Shown: in pieces, positions 11,213 through 22,407 of the stretch
Position numbering within the stretch: the first letter of the stretch is position 1
Layout: each line of letters opens with the position of its first letter
DNA from: Ganoderma boninense
Taxonomy: Eukaryota > Basidiomycota > Agaricomycetes > Polyporales > Polyporaceae
DNA length: 64,000 nucleotides
Reading direction: 5' to 3'
Assembly (NCBI GenBank): GCA_002900995.3
Contig: CM035310.1
Location: 124,001 to 188,000 of the forward strand
Notes under the pieces: model-generated
Seen by the model: the letters and a program-made list of their open reading frames with translations, nothing else
Database searches by the model: none
What the model was told of the DNA's origin: nothing
Position numbers and translations under genes: made by a program

Positions 11213-12900
11213 TCAGGACGCCTGCGTCTGCTCCGCGTCCGCGATAACCTGGTCACGGCTGAGGTCGTCTCCGCCGTAGAACAGGCCTGACGAGCGGTCC
11301 TGGCTCTCGAGCTCGTCCTCGAGCGCACCGAGGTCGATCGCGTCGTTCTCCGTCTGGATGTGCAGGATGATCCGCTTCCCCAGCTACAACCCCCCGCGGT
11401 AGCATTATGTCAGCATGTCACTCAAAAACGGCAGGAGGAGGAGAGAGGGGGGACGCACGCGGGCAGCAAAGTCGGGGTCCGGGTCGGACCCCCCGGGCAT
11501 GGCATCGAGGTAGTCGTCGAGGGACTCGAGCTGGTTCATGATGTTCGTGCCCTCCTGCTTGTAGAACGCCGTGATGAGCCGCGTCGGCTGCAGCGCGTGG
11601 ATCGCCGCGATCAGCTTCGCCTTCCTGTCATTCCCGCCCCCACCGTGACGTCAGCCCGGTCACAGAAATGTCGTTGAGGAAGATGGAAGATGGAAGCAGG
11701 GAGGGGGAGAGGGAGAGAGAGAGGGAGAGGGAGAGGGAGAGGGCTTACTGCTCGGCGCCCTGGACGAGCTCGATGATGCCGGAGATGAGGGTGATGACGA
11801 GGCCCACGGCCCCGAGCACCTTGAGGAACGTCCCGATGCGGCCCATCAGCGTCGCGGCCTTCGCGGCCTCCTGCCCCGCCTCGCTTGCTTCCCCAGTCCC
11901 TGTTTGCATTGATGTTTCCGCGCGTGGGTTCAGGTTAAGTGACCATGAGGAGGGAATTAGACGCAAATGACGCACCCTGGAGGGCCTGCTCGGTATCTTC
12001 GGCCTCGGCAGCGATCTGGCTCGCGGCTGTGGGTGGTGGATGCGGAAGAGGGAGGGGAGGCAGGTGCAAATCCGTTAGTCACGTTTCTTTTCGCAGCAAT
12101 AGTACGGTGGGATATGGAAGCACGAAGGAGAGGGGAGAGGACGAGGGGGGAAAGTACCTGCGGCGGCGGCTTCGGCGCCCTCCTGGCTGGCCTTGCAGAA
12201 GTTGGCCATGTTCTTCAGGCCGATCATGCGCGAGCCCCAGCGGGAGACGCTGATGGCCTGAGCACCTGTATACGGCGTAGGAGGTAGGAGGTAAGAGGGG
12301 TATGCGTGAGCGGATGAGACAGATAGCGGCACTCGGCGGGCGGGGACGACGGACCGGTGAGGGCGACGCCCTCGGGCAGCATCAGCAGCGAGCCGACCAA
12401 GTACGAGATGTCGAAGCCCTGTAATAACGCGACGAAAAATGAGTACAGCTCGCTGGTTAGGTGCGGTAAGGATGGAGACTGACGCTCTTGCTCGCCCTGG
12501 CCGTCTTGATGAGCTACATAATCGCCGTGCGTCCGCGATCAGCGGGGTCAGATGCAAGAGGAGGGGGGGGGAGGGGAAGCTTACGGCCTCGAAGACGGCC
12601 TGCTCCTGCGGCGTCATGCGGCTCGCGGTGGCCGCGATGAGGTCGTCAATGGTGGCCAGGTGGTTCGCCTGGAGGAGGGCGTCGATCGCGGGGCGGTACT
12701 GCGCGTTCTTCGCGTCCATCTTGTCGCCGATGTCCTTGACGTCGGTCTGCATGTTCGCCATGCTGTCGACGAGCTGCTGGAGGCGGTTCGCGCGCTTCTG
12801 GTTGTCTGTAAGGGGGGAGGGGGTGAGCACGCTGGGACGAGAAGAAACCGTTGAACACGGGCACGGAGGGCGGGACTGGATTACCTGGGAAGAAGACCAT
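11213..12900 (-). CDS. Helical protein with central hydrophobic segment, unknown function
   Basis: Nine exons, all in phase: 12900-12885, 12805-12585, 12513-12484, 12418-12355, 12265-12158, 12026-11976, 11899-11749, 11624-11459 and 11383-11213; 325 residues. I do not recognise the family. Residues about 6-80 are charged, heptad-like helix ('NQKRANRLQQLVDSMANM'). About 90-110 is a short hydrophobic stretch ('DISYLVGSLLMLPEGVAL'). About 190-210 is a strongly hydrophobic segment ('LKVLGAVGLVITLISGIIEL'). It is followed by more helix and an acidic tail. There is no signal peptide. An amphipathic coiled coil around one buried hydrophobic helix resembles the plan of helical membrane-inserting proteins, but this is only a shape argument. 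Exon 1 has just 16 coding bases. Intron 7 contains a GA-rich simple repeat (about 11701-11743). Confidence 0.75.
11701..11743. repeat. GA-rich simple repeat
   Basis: Short GAGAGG-type repeat inside intron 7 of the 11213-12900 gene; a pyrimidine tract on the sense strand, close to the donor of that intron. Confidence 0.6.
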
Positions 12901-13052
12901 GGTGGGGTTGTGAAACGAAACTTGTGGTGCTGGAGGTTTGAGCAAAGCTGCTGTGGTGAGGTTTGAGCTGGTGAGGAAACGTCGACCATCTGAAGGTGAC
13001 TTTATACGCACCTGGCTCTGGCGTGATTCATGCCACCAGAGACGAGGCGGGC

Positions 13053-13301
13053 TCAGGAGACCGCATCTGCACTCGCAGACAGGCACCAGATGTGCATTGC
13101 TTGGAAGAACACTGAGTGTGCGACGCCGCCGATCTGTACGTAGTGTATTAGTTTCGACAGCTGAAACCAGTCGGCGTACCTGATGTCGAGTGTATGTTCA
13201 CTGACCATGTTCTGCAAGGCGAGCCGGAGATATCCTGCCATGTACACAAGTGCTGTGTTTCCGGTGATGGCCATGACATGGTGTGGGACGGCAGCGAACA
13301 T
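13053..13301 (-). CDS. Possible small hypothetical protein or gene fragment
   Basis: An open frame of 82 residues with a moderately hydrophobic, natural-looking composition ('MAGYLRLALQNM', 'VAHSVFFQAMHIW'). It contains plausible internal splice signals (donor after 'HTLDI', acceptor before 'LSKLIHY'), so it may be part of a split gene. No family is recognised, and neither end is secured. It sits just upstream of the 11213-12900 gene on the same strand. Confidence 0.22.
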   Translation of the reverse strand: MFAAVPHHVMAITGNTALVYMAGYLRLALQNMVSEHTLDIRYADWFQLSKLIHYVQIGGVAHSVFFQAMHIWCLSASADAVS

Positions 13302-16300
13302 CAGATGTTCGGAGAACCGCGTCTCCGGTCAGTGCGGGGGGAGGATAACAGGGGAGAACTGGCGGGCGGCCAAGCCCTATCGCGGCCCCTGCATACATCT
13401 TGTGCCTTTGCTAGAATATCGTGCTGTGTTGGCGGTAGTGTTCGACTGCGTGCGGACAGGCACGACGCGAGTCCACGACTCAATCAAGTTTTTGGATGCC
13501 TGAGCACCCGGCGGAAGCATGTCGCGGTTCGCGAATCGGGGCGCTGCATTCGCTCAAGCGCGGGAGAAGGAGAGGTCACCTGTAACTGGTCGATGAGCAT
13601 TGAGAAACGTATCCTGAGACAAATCGAGTCGACAGGGACTTAGAATTACTCGCCGGCCAGTTTGCGTGGACATTCATAGAAAGACACTGCCTCCATGAGC
13701 AAATGGGGACAGGTCGATGGCTGGGAGATCTGTTGGTCCGCCGATATGCGAACCTCTTTCAAGCTGGTATTGTCAAGTGGCTTTGCTCCACCCCAACCGT
13801 CGCATCATGAAGAGGGTTACCCATCGTCTGCAGCTCTATCTTATATCAAGGTTCGTGCAGGGTCGTGACCAAGCTTGGGAATAAAGAGGAGGATGAGCCT
13901 GAACGACCTCGAAGAAAGGCGAGACGTGCACAGAAAAATTTGATTGTGCTCACTGCCACCGACAAGCTCCGCACAATATCACACTCCACAGATGAACTCT
14001 TCACTTTCGAAGAGGGCGAGTGCCTTTCCCAGAAATAGCCAAACAGGAGAGAAGATCGGGGCCATGATGATTGAGTACTGAGCAGTGTCCTACAAAGTCG
14101 CCTGGCCCGCGGCAGTAGTCGACGTTGGAGTACTGTTGGAGTGTTGGCGCTCAGATTCATATATTAGCGCCGTAGAGAGGTGGCTCCGGCGACCCCCGAT
14201 CAGTCGGACCGCCCAGTAAAACGTAACTGCTTTACTGGGCGTTTCTAACCACCTCGCCATGCCGCCGGTACCTCGTCACTCCCATGCTACCGCTGACAGT
14301 CTTTCTGAGTCCGAACTGATAATAGCGTAGTCTTTCCCAGAGTGGCAGCGGATCCTATGCATGTAAAGCGCAATCATACCAATGGATCCGGTCGAAACCA
14401 GATGCCGGTTCGTATGTTTTAAACCGTACGTGTTTGACGAACCACCTGTCTTCCCCAGGGGTTCATATTGATGCCAAGGGCAATCCCAACTACGTTATCG
14501 CTCGCATTCTCAATTGCCCCTCACACTATATCCGACTTCCCCTTGCAAAGCGCTACTTCCGACTCGCGTCGGAGCGCGACTCGGACGGGGCCGCGAATCA
14601 TCCTCCTTGAAGTAGAATACGTACGTATGACGGGTAAATCAACGCGCCGGACCCACAGCCACCCCCTCAAAATGTGAATCCGAGTGTTCCTCGAAGGGGG
14701 GAACGAAGATCGGCTCGACATCATGTGCGAGGCCGGGACCTCAATAGATCTGGAGCCGAGATCTACGCTGAGCCTGCAGAGCCCGTTGATGGTTGGACCC
14801 TGCATCCGCACATGGACGAAAATGACGAACAAGCTGTACTGTAGGTCTAACGAGTGTCCGCGAGGCGGCGCCGGGTGGAGGCGAGTGGAGGCGGCGGGCG
14901 TCGCTGGGGTCGCAGCAAACATTATCGGGGCCGCGAGAATCGTGGGGGGAGAGAGCGCTGGCATCTTCCTCGTCTTCTTCGCCGGTCTGGGGGCTGACAT
15001 CCTCATAGTGCTCGTCCCTCCCTCGTTTGTGCCTTATATCGACCTGGGGAGCAGTGAGTTCCAGTCCGAACCACTGGACGGCCAGCGGTCCCGGGAAGAG
15101 CAGGCAATCTCATCAATGCTTCCACTGCCTGCCGCCGGGCTGGTTCACAATATCCACGCCCTTTGACATGGAGGGCGTGCACCGTGACGCATCATGCATC
15201 GCGGTCCAGCTCCTGGCACTCGGTTTCTCTTCTACAGACTCGCGGTGCTGCCTGGAGAATGCGAACCGAACGCGTCCATTGCAGTTGAAGGGAGTGCCTA
15301 CGTACTTCGAGCTACTGCCTGGTTTCCTCCAGCTCCGACTCACCCTGTGGGGGCGAGGCACTGGCAGTTGGCGCAAAGATGGCTTCGAATATTAGCATTA
15401 AGAACGGCAAGAGCGATTATGAATGAGCTCGACTCTGAAAGGATGCACACCTGAACGACCGTGACGAGACGTCCCTAGCCCAGGTGCGCCTCACTGCTCT
15501 GCCAGTGGACCACCGTCACCGCAGAACAGGGGTGAGACCGCGTGTTCGCATTGCCCATGAGGAAATCCCAGACGCGGCGAATGACGCCGTGGATGCTGCT
15601 CACAAGCACCGTTATGTACCCGGAGGCAGAGAACACCGAACGTCAATGGGAGGAAATCAGGATTCGCTCACCTTGCCAGGTCAGGCGTGAATTCGTAGCG
15701 CCAGTGATCCCTCTGCGTGGAGCGTATGAGAGTGGCAGGTCTGGAGGAGGAACATACTGAGCATCATCGCCAGAGTTGGCGAGACTCGGTAGGGAATTCA
15801 GTTTCAGGTACTTAGACCTGATACTTTCTCGACTTGTTCATGTTGTGCCTCCCATTCTGCGGAGTCAGGGTCTCTGCCAGATATCTTCTAAGTTCTGCAA
15901 CGTCGAAAGGGTCACGACCGAGAAGATGTACCCTTAAAACGTCTCGTAACCCATCGTCAACCCTTCCCGGCTTGATATTTTGTTTCATGGCAGGTTGCGG
16001 GGGATATCGACCGGGTGGGCGGGGCGAAGCAGCAACTTGAATTCAGATTGTCTTGCGTCCAAATGGCAGGATGGTGTTCTTGAATGGCATTCGTGTTTGA
16101 ATCTGCACTTTCCCAACTCATACTGAGACCGTCCATAGTCCTAGTGGCTAGAAAAAGAGTGGAAATAGCCCAGCAGATACGACCTAAGTATGCCGTTCAA
16201 GCCGTAGGAGTTAAGTAGGACGTACGTGTGCGGTGTGCCCTGAGTCTGAGCAAACACGGACAAACATTGCTCGGTGCCTTGGAATAGGCGCCGAAATGCG

Positions 16301-16492
16301 TCAGTGAGACGTGCACTGTGCAGCGGGCTGCGACGACGACTGCGCCAACTTCCCTCCCCCTCCTCCAGGCCTCACGGTTCGTCCCGCACTAGGTCCCCTC
16401 TCCTCGTCTTCCTTGTCCTCCTCGTCCTCCTTGCCACATCCGTGATCCCTCCCTCCCTCCCCCTTCCCAAACCTAACAGGTCGACAGCCGCG
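13302..16492. other. Long intergenic region without a supported gene
   Basis: Several overlapping open frames exist on both strands between 13.8 and 15.5 kb. None shows a domain, a consistent exon chain or a family match. A small perfect hairpin at 14210-14241 is listed separately. The last 60 bp before the VTI1 start are pyrimidine-rich, as is common in fungal leaders. Confidence 0.4.
14210..14241. repeat. Perfect 11-bp inverted repeat (hairpin)
   Basis: Arms 'cgcccagtaaa' and 'tttactgggcg' flank a 10-base spacer. No gene lies within several hundred bases. It could be the core of a tiny palindromic element or a chance hairpin. Confidence 0.7.
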
Positions 16493-17917
16493 ATGGACAA
16501 CTCGCCCACCGCGCTCTTCGACTCGTACGAAGCCGACTTCAAGCAGATCATCGACAGCATCCGCGGCAAGCTCGACGGCGATGCCAAGGACGCCCAGGGC
16601 GAGCAGCGCAAGGCCGCGTTGCGCAGGGTCGAGATGGAGCTCGACGAGGCCGACGAGATGGTGCGTGTCCTGTCCTGCTGTGCTTGTATGCCGGGGGTAC
16701 AACTGTGTGTGAGGGCTCGGTGGCAAGAGCGTGGTTTTCTTCCTCTTCCGCTCGATGGTCTTTGAATGGTATGGCAGCTCGTTGTTCGCGTTTCTTCGCT
16801 AGGATACGTTCCAGGTGTGTGCGTGAGTCGGTGGACTTGCCACTGCAACCTCCCGTCTCCAAGGTGCCTTTCATGCCCCGCCATACTAGGCGTCCGCCTG
16901 GCGCGTCCCCTCTCTTCTCCTACACAATGCTGTCCGCACGGCGCGACCACCGTTCAGCTCCCTGCCCCCCTCTCTTACATCCTCGCTCATATCCCCATAT
17001 GCCTCCCTCCCCACCCAATGACTTGTCACGCCCGGTCGAGAAGCCGGAAGAAGTAGTCCACTGACGCGTCCCGCCCCTCCCCGCGCACAGGTCTCCCAAA
17101 TGGAGATAGAGATCCAGGGCATCCCGCAGTCCCTCCGGCCGTCCTACCAGGCGCGCATCAAGGCCTCGAAAGCCGACCTCACGCGCTACAAGAAGCTCTC
17201 CAAGGACGTCCACGCGCAGCTCTCCCGCACCGAGCTCCTCGCGCGGCCCGGGGTGGGCGACGCGACGTCGGACGAGCCGTACGGCGCGAGCAGCGACCGC
17301 ACGCGGCTGCTCGCGGGCACCGCGCTCCTCGAGGACGGGAGCAGGCGGCTGCTTGATAGCCAGCGCATCGCGCTCGAGACGGAGGAGCAGGGCGCGGATA
17401 TTCTTAGGAGCTTGCGCGGGCAGAGAGAGCAGATCCAGAACGCTAGGGATACGGTGCGTGTGTTGTTGCTGCGTTCTGCTATATGCGCTATACGTTACGT
17501 GCTGTCCACCCCCCTCCATGCGTTTTTCTCGGCCCCGCCCCTCCGCCTCATGCGAGGCGTTGTACTACGGGCTCTTTGGTTGTCCACCTTCCGACGTCTG
17601 TCCTGTGTGCGATGAACCGTGTGCTGACACGTCCCATATGCGCTGGTCGTCGTCACCTCCAGCTGCAACGCGCAGATACCTCCATCGACCGCGCGTCGGG
17701 CACGCTGAAGAAGATGATCAGGCGGTGCGTCCCCTCCTCCCCCTGTAAACCACGGGTTCTGACGTTCAAATTCTGGGCTTTGCCCTCCCTCTGCTTCGCC
17801 AATCCCACGCATACACGCATACACAGGATGTACCAGCAGCGCGTCGTGATGGGCGCGATCATCGCCGTCCTCGTCCTCCTCATACTCGTCATCCTCTACT
17901 TCAAGCTCGTCCGGTGA
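16493..17917 (+). CDS. VTI1: Vesicle SNARE VTI1 (Qb-SNARE)
   Basis: A tail-anchored SNARE for fusion at the Golgi, endosome and vacuole. Exons 16493-16660, 17091-17453, 17663-17724 and 17827-17917 join in phase to give 227 residues, the usual length for the family. The N-terminal three-helix (Habc-type) region starts MDNSPTALFDSYEADFKQII. The Qb SNARE motif covers 'RLLDSQRIALETEEQG' through 'LRGQREQIQNARDT' and 'ASGTLKKMIRR', with the central Gln expected in the 'GQREQI' part. The C-terminal membrane anchor is 'GAIIAVLVLLILVILYFK', followed by only three residues. The first ATG of the conserved N-terminus was used as the start. Intron 1 (430 bp) is long compared with the others. No lesion is seen. 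Confidence 0.97.
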
Positions 17918-19033
17918 TCGACCCCGCCCGTCCGTCTTTGACTGTGACTGTGGCTTCGACTTTCACCTGGTCTAGGATTTCAATTTCTAGATGGATGCGG
18001 GGTATCTATGCGCATATATGCTGTTCAACCTTCAATTGCAGCACTCTGATAGCAGGGGCGAGAAGGTGGGAGGGAGGGGAGGGGGAAGTTGTTGTGCTTC
18101 GGCGTGGGTTTGGACGGTGTGGACTTGTAAATTATCTATATCCTCCCATGCGCGGTCGTCTGACGTCTGTGTACTCGCAGTTTTTGCCTTGATTAGCGTT
18201 CTTGTTGTCGGAGTTGCTGCGGTCTTCCGGACATGCGTATGTATGTTTCGTCGTTTGGAATGTCCTGAAGACGATGCGGCGGTTCGTTGGCGCATCTTGC
18301 CTGGGGTTAAACCTAGAGGGCTCCAAATGCTTTGCGGTGGTAGGTGGTAGGTGACCTTGACGGCGAGCGAGAGGTGCCAAAGCTTTGGGATCGGGCCGCG
18401 CCAGAGTACTCTCATGTCCCACAGGCAGAAGACTCCAGCACATACTATTATCGGGATGAAATTTAAACGCGTCCACAAGAAACGGGTGATGACGGGTATA
18501 ATAACCCTGGTCGTCGAAGAGGCACAGGTAGGGTAGGTATGCCACTGACCATCAGACCCCTCGAGCTCCAGGGGAGTTCTTGAGCCTCAGTGCAACTTTG
18601 GAACACGTTTCTCGCTGCTTCTCGGCTCGCGGAACACCGGGACCGCCCCCTGTGCGGATCATCGATCATCTTCGGTTGCGTTCGCTCACATACCGCGATG
18701 GTCCAGGACTTTGAAAGGAGACATTTGAAGATGGGTGACTATTCTTCGTAAACTCCCCTTACCATTTGACGATTTTTGGCGAATTGTAGGCCTATCCAAC
18801 CGTGATCGAGCCACGTACGCGGCCGGATAGCGTCGGCTACTCGCACTATCCGCGCTCACACTCCTTCTGTCATCCATTCCCTCCATACACCCACTCCCCT
18901 TTCATAATTGGCGAGCTCGCCCTGACCCCACCTTCGCACCCTTCGGGCCGCGCTGCTGCCACTCGGACATAACGTCGCAACCGAATCTTCCACATATCCC
19001 GCGTTCCGTGGTATAACAGAAGAGTGACAGTGG
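17918..19033. other. Intergenic between convergent VTI1 and copy B
   Basis: 3' flanks of two genes that face each other. No exon, RNA gene or clear repeat is supported on either strand. Confidence 0.4.
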
Positions 19034-20847
19034 TTAGGCGAGTGCGTCCGACTTCCTTTCCTCCGATTCGGCAGCGCAGGCTTCCTCCCAGTCCGTGTCC
19101 CCCACGGCCGCGGCGCACCCCTGGCTAAAAGTCCCCACCAGCCCGTCGGACCTCCTGGACCGACGACGCGTGCTCTCCCTGGTGACGACCGTTGACACGG
19201 TTTGGACCGAGACGGGCACTGGGAGACGGGGCGTCGGCACCGACTCGAGGTGCTGCGAGAGCCCCTTCTCGACGTGCGACCGGTCGAGCGCCACAAGCAC
19301 TATGATGATGGCGGGGTATATGGCCTGGGGCACGCGAGCGCAGAGAGTTCGTGGGTGGTAAGTAACCTGCCAGTGACTAGTGAACGGTTGGACGTACGAC
19401 GACGGGCACCAACACGCCGCCGCACACGACGCTCATGGTGGTCAGGGAGCGGAGCCCGGCGGCGGACGCGAGTCCGTATGGATGATGCGGCCACGCGTTC
19501 GTCTCCCACTCGTATTCCGCGATTTGGAAAGCGACGATGACCACCTGGGCGTTCTTGGTCAGTGTTCAAACTTCGAAAGTTCATGTTGTGTTGGCCGGCG
19601 GTGGTTGTGCACATATGGCTGCGATAACTTGTGACTCACCCACATGGCACAATAGACCGCGCCGGACTCGAGGAGGAGGGCGAACAGCTTCTCCACCGGA
19701 GAGCCGGCCGAGAGGTATCCCCGAAGCAGCCTCCGGCGTTGCCTGTACGTTATGAGAACGTTCCTAGTATCAGCACTGCTGGCCATAGTGTCTCTCCGCT
19801 GGACCACCGTGTCAGTGTCACGTACCAGGCCTTGTATGCGACGAGAGCAGTCGCGACCAGGTTCGTAGTGAGGGACAGCACGCAGGCGGCGATCCCGGCC
19901 GGGGCGCCCTCGTACAAGGCTCCGATGTGGGTAGGAAAGCGGGGATCTGACGGTCCATCCTCATAAACAACTTGCTGGCAGCCCTGGGCGGTGTCGACGG
20001 CGCCAAGTCCTGTGCGGCATCCGCTGCGTGAGGTTCTCTCCTGTACGTACTACAGGGTATGATGACTGGAGGGATTCCTTTACATACCGAGTGTTGCTAG
20101 CAGGAAGACGGTGCAGACAGCGATGACTGCACGGTTATTGTTCCAGATGACGCAGGCCCTCCAGCACACGATCGCGTCTCCCAGCACGATCTGTTATGAA
20201 GTACGTTGAGTGCGAAAACGACATGTCGGAAATTGGAGGAGGGAGACTCGGACGTACGTTAATTGTGAGTGCGATCGTGCTAGCGCAGTCTTGCAGCGGC
20301 AAGTCGGCGAGCCACCCGGGCTCGACTGCATACAAGAACACGATGGGACTGCTTGCGGTCCATATTTGATCTGCGGAGCTCACTAGGAACCCCTGGAGCG
20401 TGGATTGAGTAGAAATCATGAAGACGACCATGTCTACCGTCGTCGCCGTCCACAGAGTCGCGATCGTCAGGCAGAGGATGATCATCGCATGCTGTGTCCT
20501 CCTAGCGCCACGCCTACGACAAAAATCATCGAAATCATGAACATGAGACTCAGGCCCGGGCAGGGGAAAAGGCATATGGCTATTCCGAACATACCGTGCC
20601 AGAGCGCGAACCGAGATGGCTGAGAGCACCGTGAGGACGCCTAGTCATGTACGTCAGCTCGTCGGACCAACTTGGGCTAGGCGTGGATGCATGATAATGG
20701 CGCACCATACAGTAAGCCGAACAAGCCGAGTGTGACCAGCGCATTCTGGATATTGCGGGCGTAGGCAGAATATTCTTCGTAATCAAAAGTCATGGTTGTG
20801 AATGCCAGAGATGATGCGGAACTGGTAGCGCTTGTCGTCGCAGACAT
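19034..20847 (-). CDS. Seven-pass membrane protein family, copy B (intact)
   Basis: Function unknown; the best intact reference copy of the family in this window, 423 residues. Exons: 20847-20706, 20640-20595, 20513-20258, 20190-20088, 20009-19826, 19742-19640, 19544-19398 and 19324-19034, all in phase. Predicted helices in order: TM1 across exons 1/2, TM2 'AMIILCLTIATLW' (exon 3), TM3 ending at 'ALTINIVLGDAIVCW', TM4 'AVIAVCTVFLLATL', TM5 'AGIAACVLSLTTNLVATAL' with 'VAYKAW' after it, TM6 'LLLESGAVYCAMWVVIVAF', and TM7 'AIYPAIIIVLVALDRS'. A hydrophilic tail of about 80 residues follows. Seven helices with a tail would suit a receptor-like protein, but no known receptor signature is visible. 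The start lies 18 residues before a second in-frame Met. Neighbours C and relic I are on the same strand, so a tandem array is likely. Confidence 0.88.
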
Positions 20848-21695
20848 GGTTCAAAGGGATAAAATATAAGCTAGAGGATCCGGAAGTATGTTGTGGAGGT
20901 GTTATGGCGGAGACCGTTCATCCAAGCTCCATATATCTTCTGGAACTTGCATGCCACTGCTGTGGTCACCGCCGGCTGGCATTACGTATTTGAGGAAACT
21001 GTAACTTCGCGCGCGTTGTTCAGTGCCAGTGCCTTCACTGCTGGCTGCGAGATCGCTTCACTTGAAACACCGTTGGGAGCGTGTATCACGACTGTGCCAG
21101 TGCTGCTGGCACCGGGGCTGTTATATGACCGTCCTCCCTCCACGCAATAAGGTCATTTATCGTCTGCCTCGGGAGACAAACCGGTACCGGGGCTGCACCT
21201 CCCCTCTAAACCCCAATCACTTCCTACGTTATAACCTCGTCTGAGCCGGGGTTACGCGAGAGTCTAGAATGCAAGGCAATTATTGGGGTTCTTCAGTGTG
21301 CGCAGAGATGGGCTGTGTATATTGAAATCGCAGAGGCGGGAGATAGCAGGACGTAGTCGCGGTCGGGGACTCCGGCGAACTTTGGGGATGTCAATGTTAC
21401 ATTTAGGCCATAAAACAAACATCCGCGCTTCTGGATGCAGTGCAGAGGACCTGTGCCTGTCGTTGTAAGATTCGACGGGGAAGGTGAAGCCTTGAGTGAC
21501 AAAACGTACGCGCTGCACGATATGTACTGGTCCGCTCGGGACAGTGAGTCTGATCGTCTGCGCAACATGTATCATATCACCTCACTTGTCCGTCACATAT
21601 AGCTGTGCGTTCAAGTAGCCTGGACTAAGACGGACTCTAAGCTCATTTTACATAACGAGTAAGTTCAGCTGCAGGACACGCGGAGAGTCTCTCAC
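20848..21695. other. Intergenic, nothing recognised
   Basis: Upstream flank of copy B. Open frames here have no family resemblance. The bases just upstream of the copy B start are AT-rich (about 20855-20875) and may hold its promoter. Confidence 0.4.
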
Positions 21696-21910
21696 GTTGA
21701 TCGTCAAAGTTGTGGTCGCACCGCAGTGTTGACTGCCGACGGCGATGCATGCCACGCATCGGCGTCCCCGTCGTCGGTTGGCCTGACAGCCCGCGTCGGG
21801 CTTTTTGACGTGCTGTCGACACGCAGCCGGCCGGAGGAGTATCAATGTCATGGATTGGGGGACTTGCCTCAAGACGAACAGACACGCGAGCGTCAGGAGC
21901 GCAAGCACGC
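21696..21910 (-). pseudogene. Relic I of the seven-pass membrane family
   Basis: Only the front part of a family gene remains. 21910-21868 matches exon 2 in length (43 nt) and content ('LALLTLACLFVL', very like copy C 'FTLLTLACFCLL'). The end of exon 3, 'QHCGATTTLTIN', stops at 21696 with a proper GTGAGA donor. The exon 2 donor reads GCAAGT rather than GTAAGT. The membrane helix normally in exon 3 is missing, and exons 4-8 are not found downstream. It lies between copies B and C on the same strand, so it is probably the leftover of another tandem duplicate. Confidence 0.7.
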
Positions 21911-22407
21911 CTACTGGACGAGCGTGAGCGACGGCCCTGCAGCCAGCAGAGAGGCGCGAACTTCGAAACGTTCGAGCCGCAGAATACGAGCGGGGCGGAC
22001 CGCGTATAGCGTCCTAGGGGGACGAAGCTGCGCTGTACCATATACGCAACGAGAGCGGCTCAACGGTGGCCTTCCGAGAGAACGCCTGCAGCACCTTTTT
22101 GCGTTGTCATCGAGTGTGTACATGTCTTGAGCTTGATACCGGTTCGAAGCAAACAGGTACGAAGACTGACACAAGAAAGGATTCTCCGACAGGCGTGTTC
22201 GTGTTTGTTTTGGTTGTGGTAGGTCCCAAGGTCGGCCCTACTCGATGCTTGTTCGACCGAAGGCAGTGATTCGCCTCCATACTAACAACGGCGGACTGCA
22301 GAAATATGTATGCTTCGAAGGTTCGCTGGAAGGTATGGGTTCAAACGGATGACGACTCGCATCAGCGTTCGCGGGGCTGGGGGAAAACGCGGTGGGGACT
22401 TACTTTG

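Noticed and set aside
14521..15166. Overlapping open frames of 160 residues on both strands
   Set aside because: Neither strand shows a domain or exon chain. Their overlap in GC-rich DNA suggests chance.
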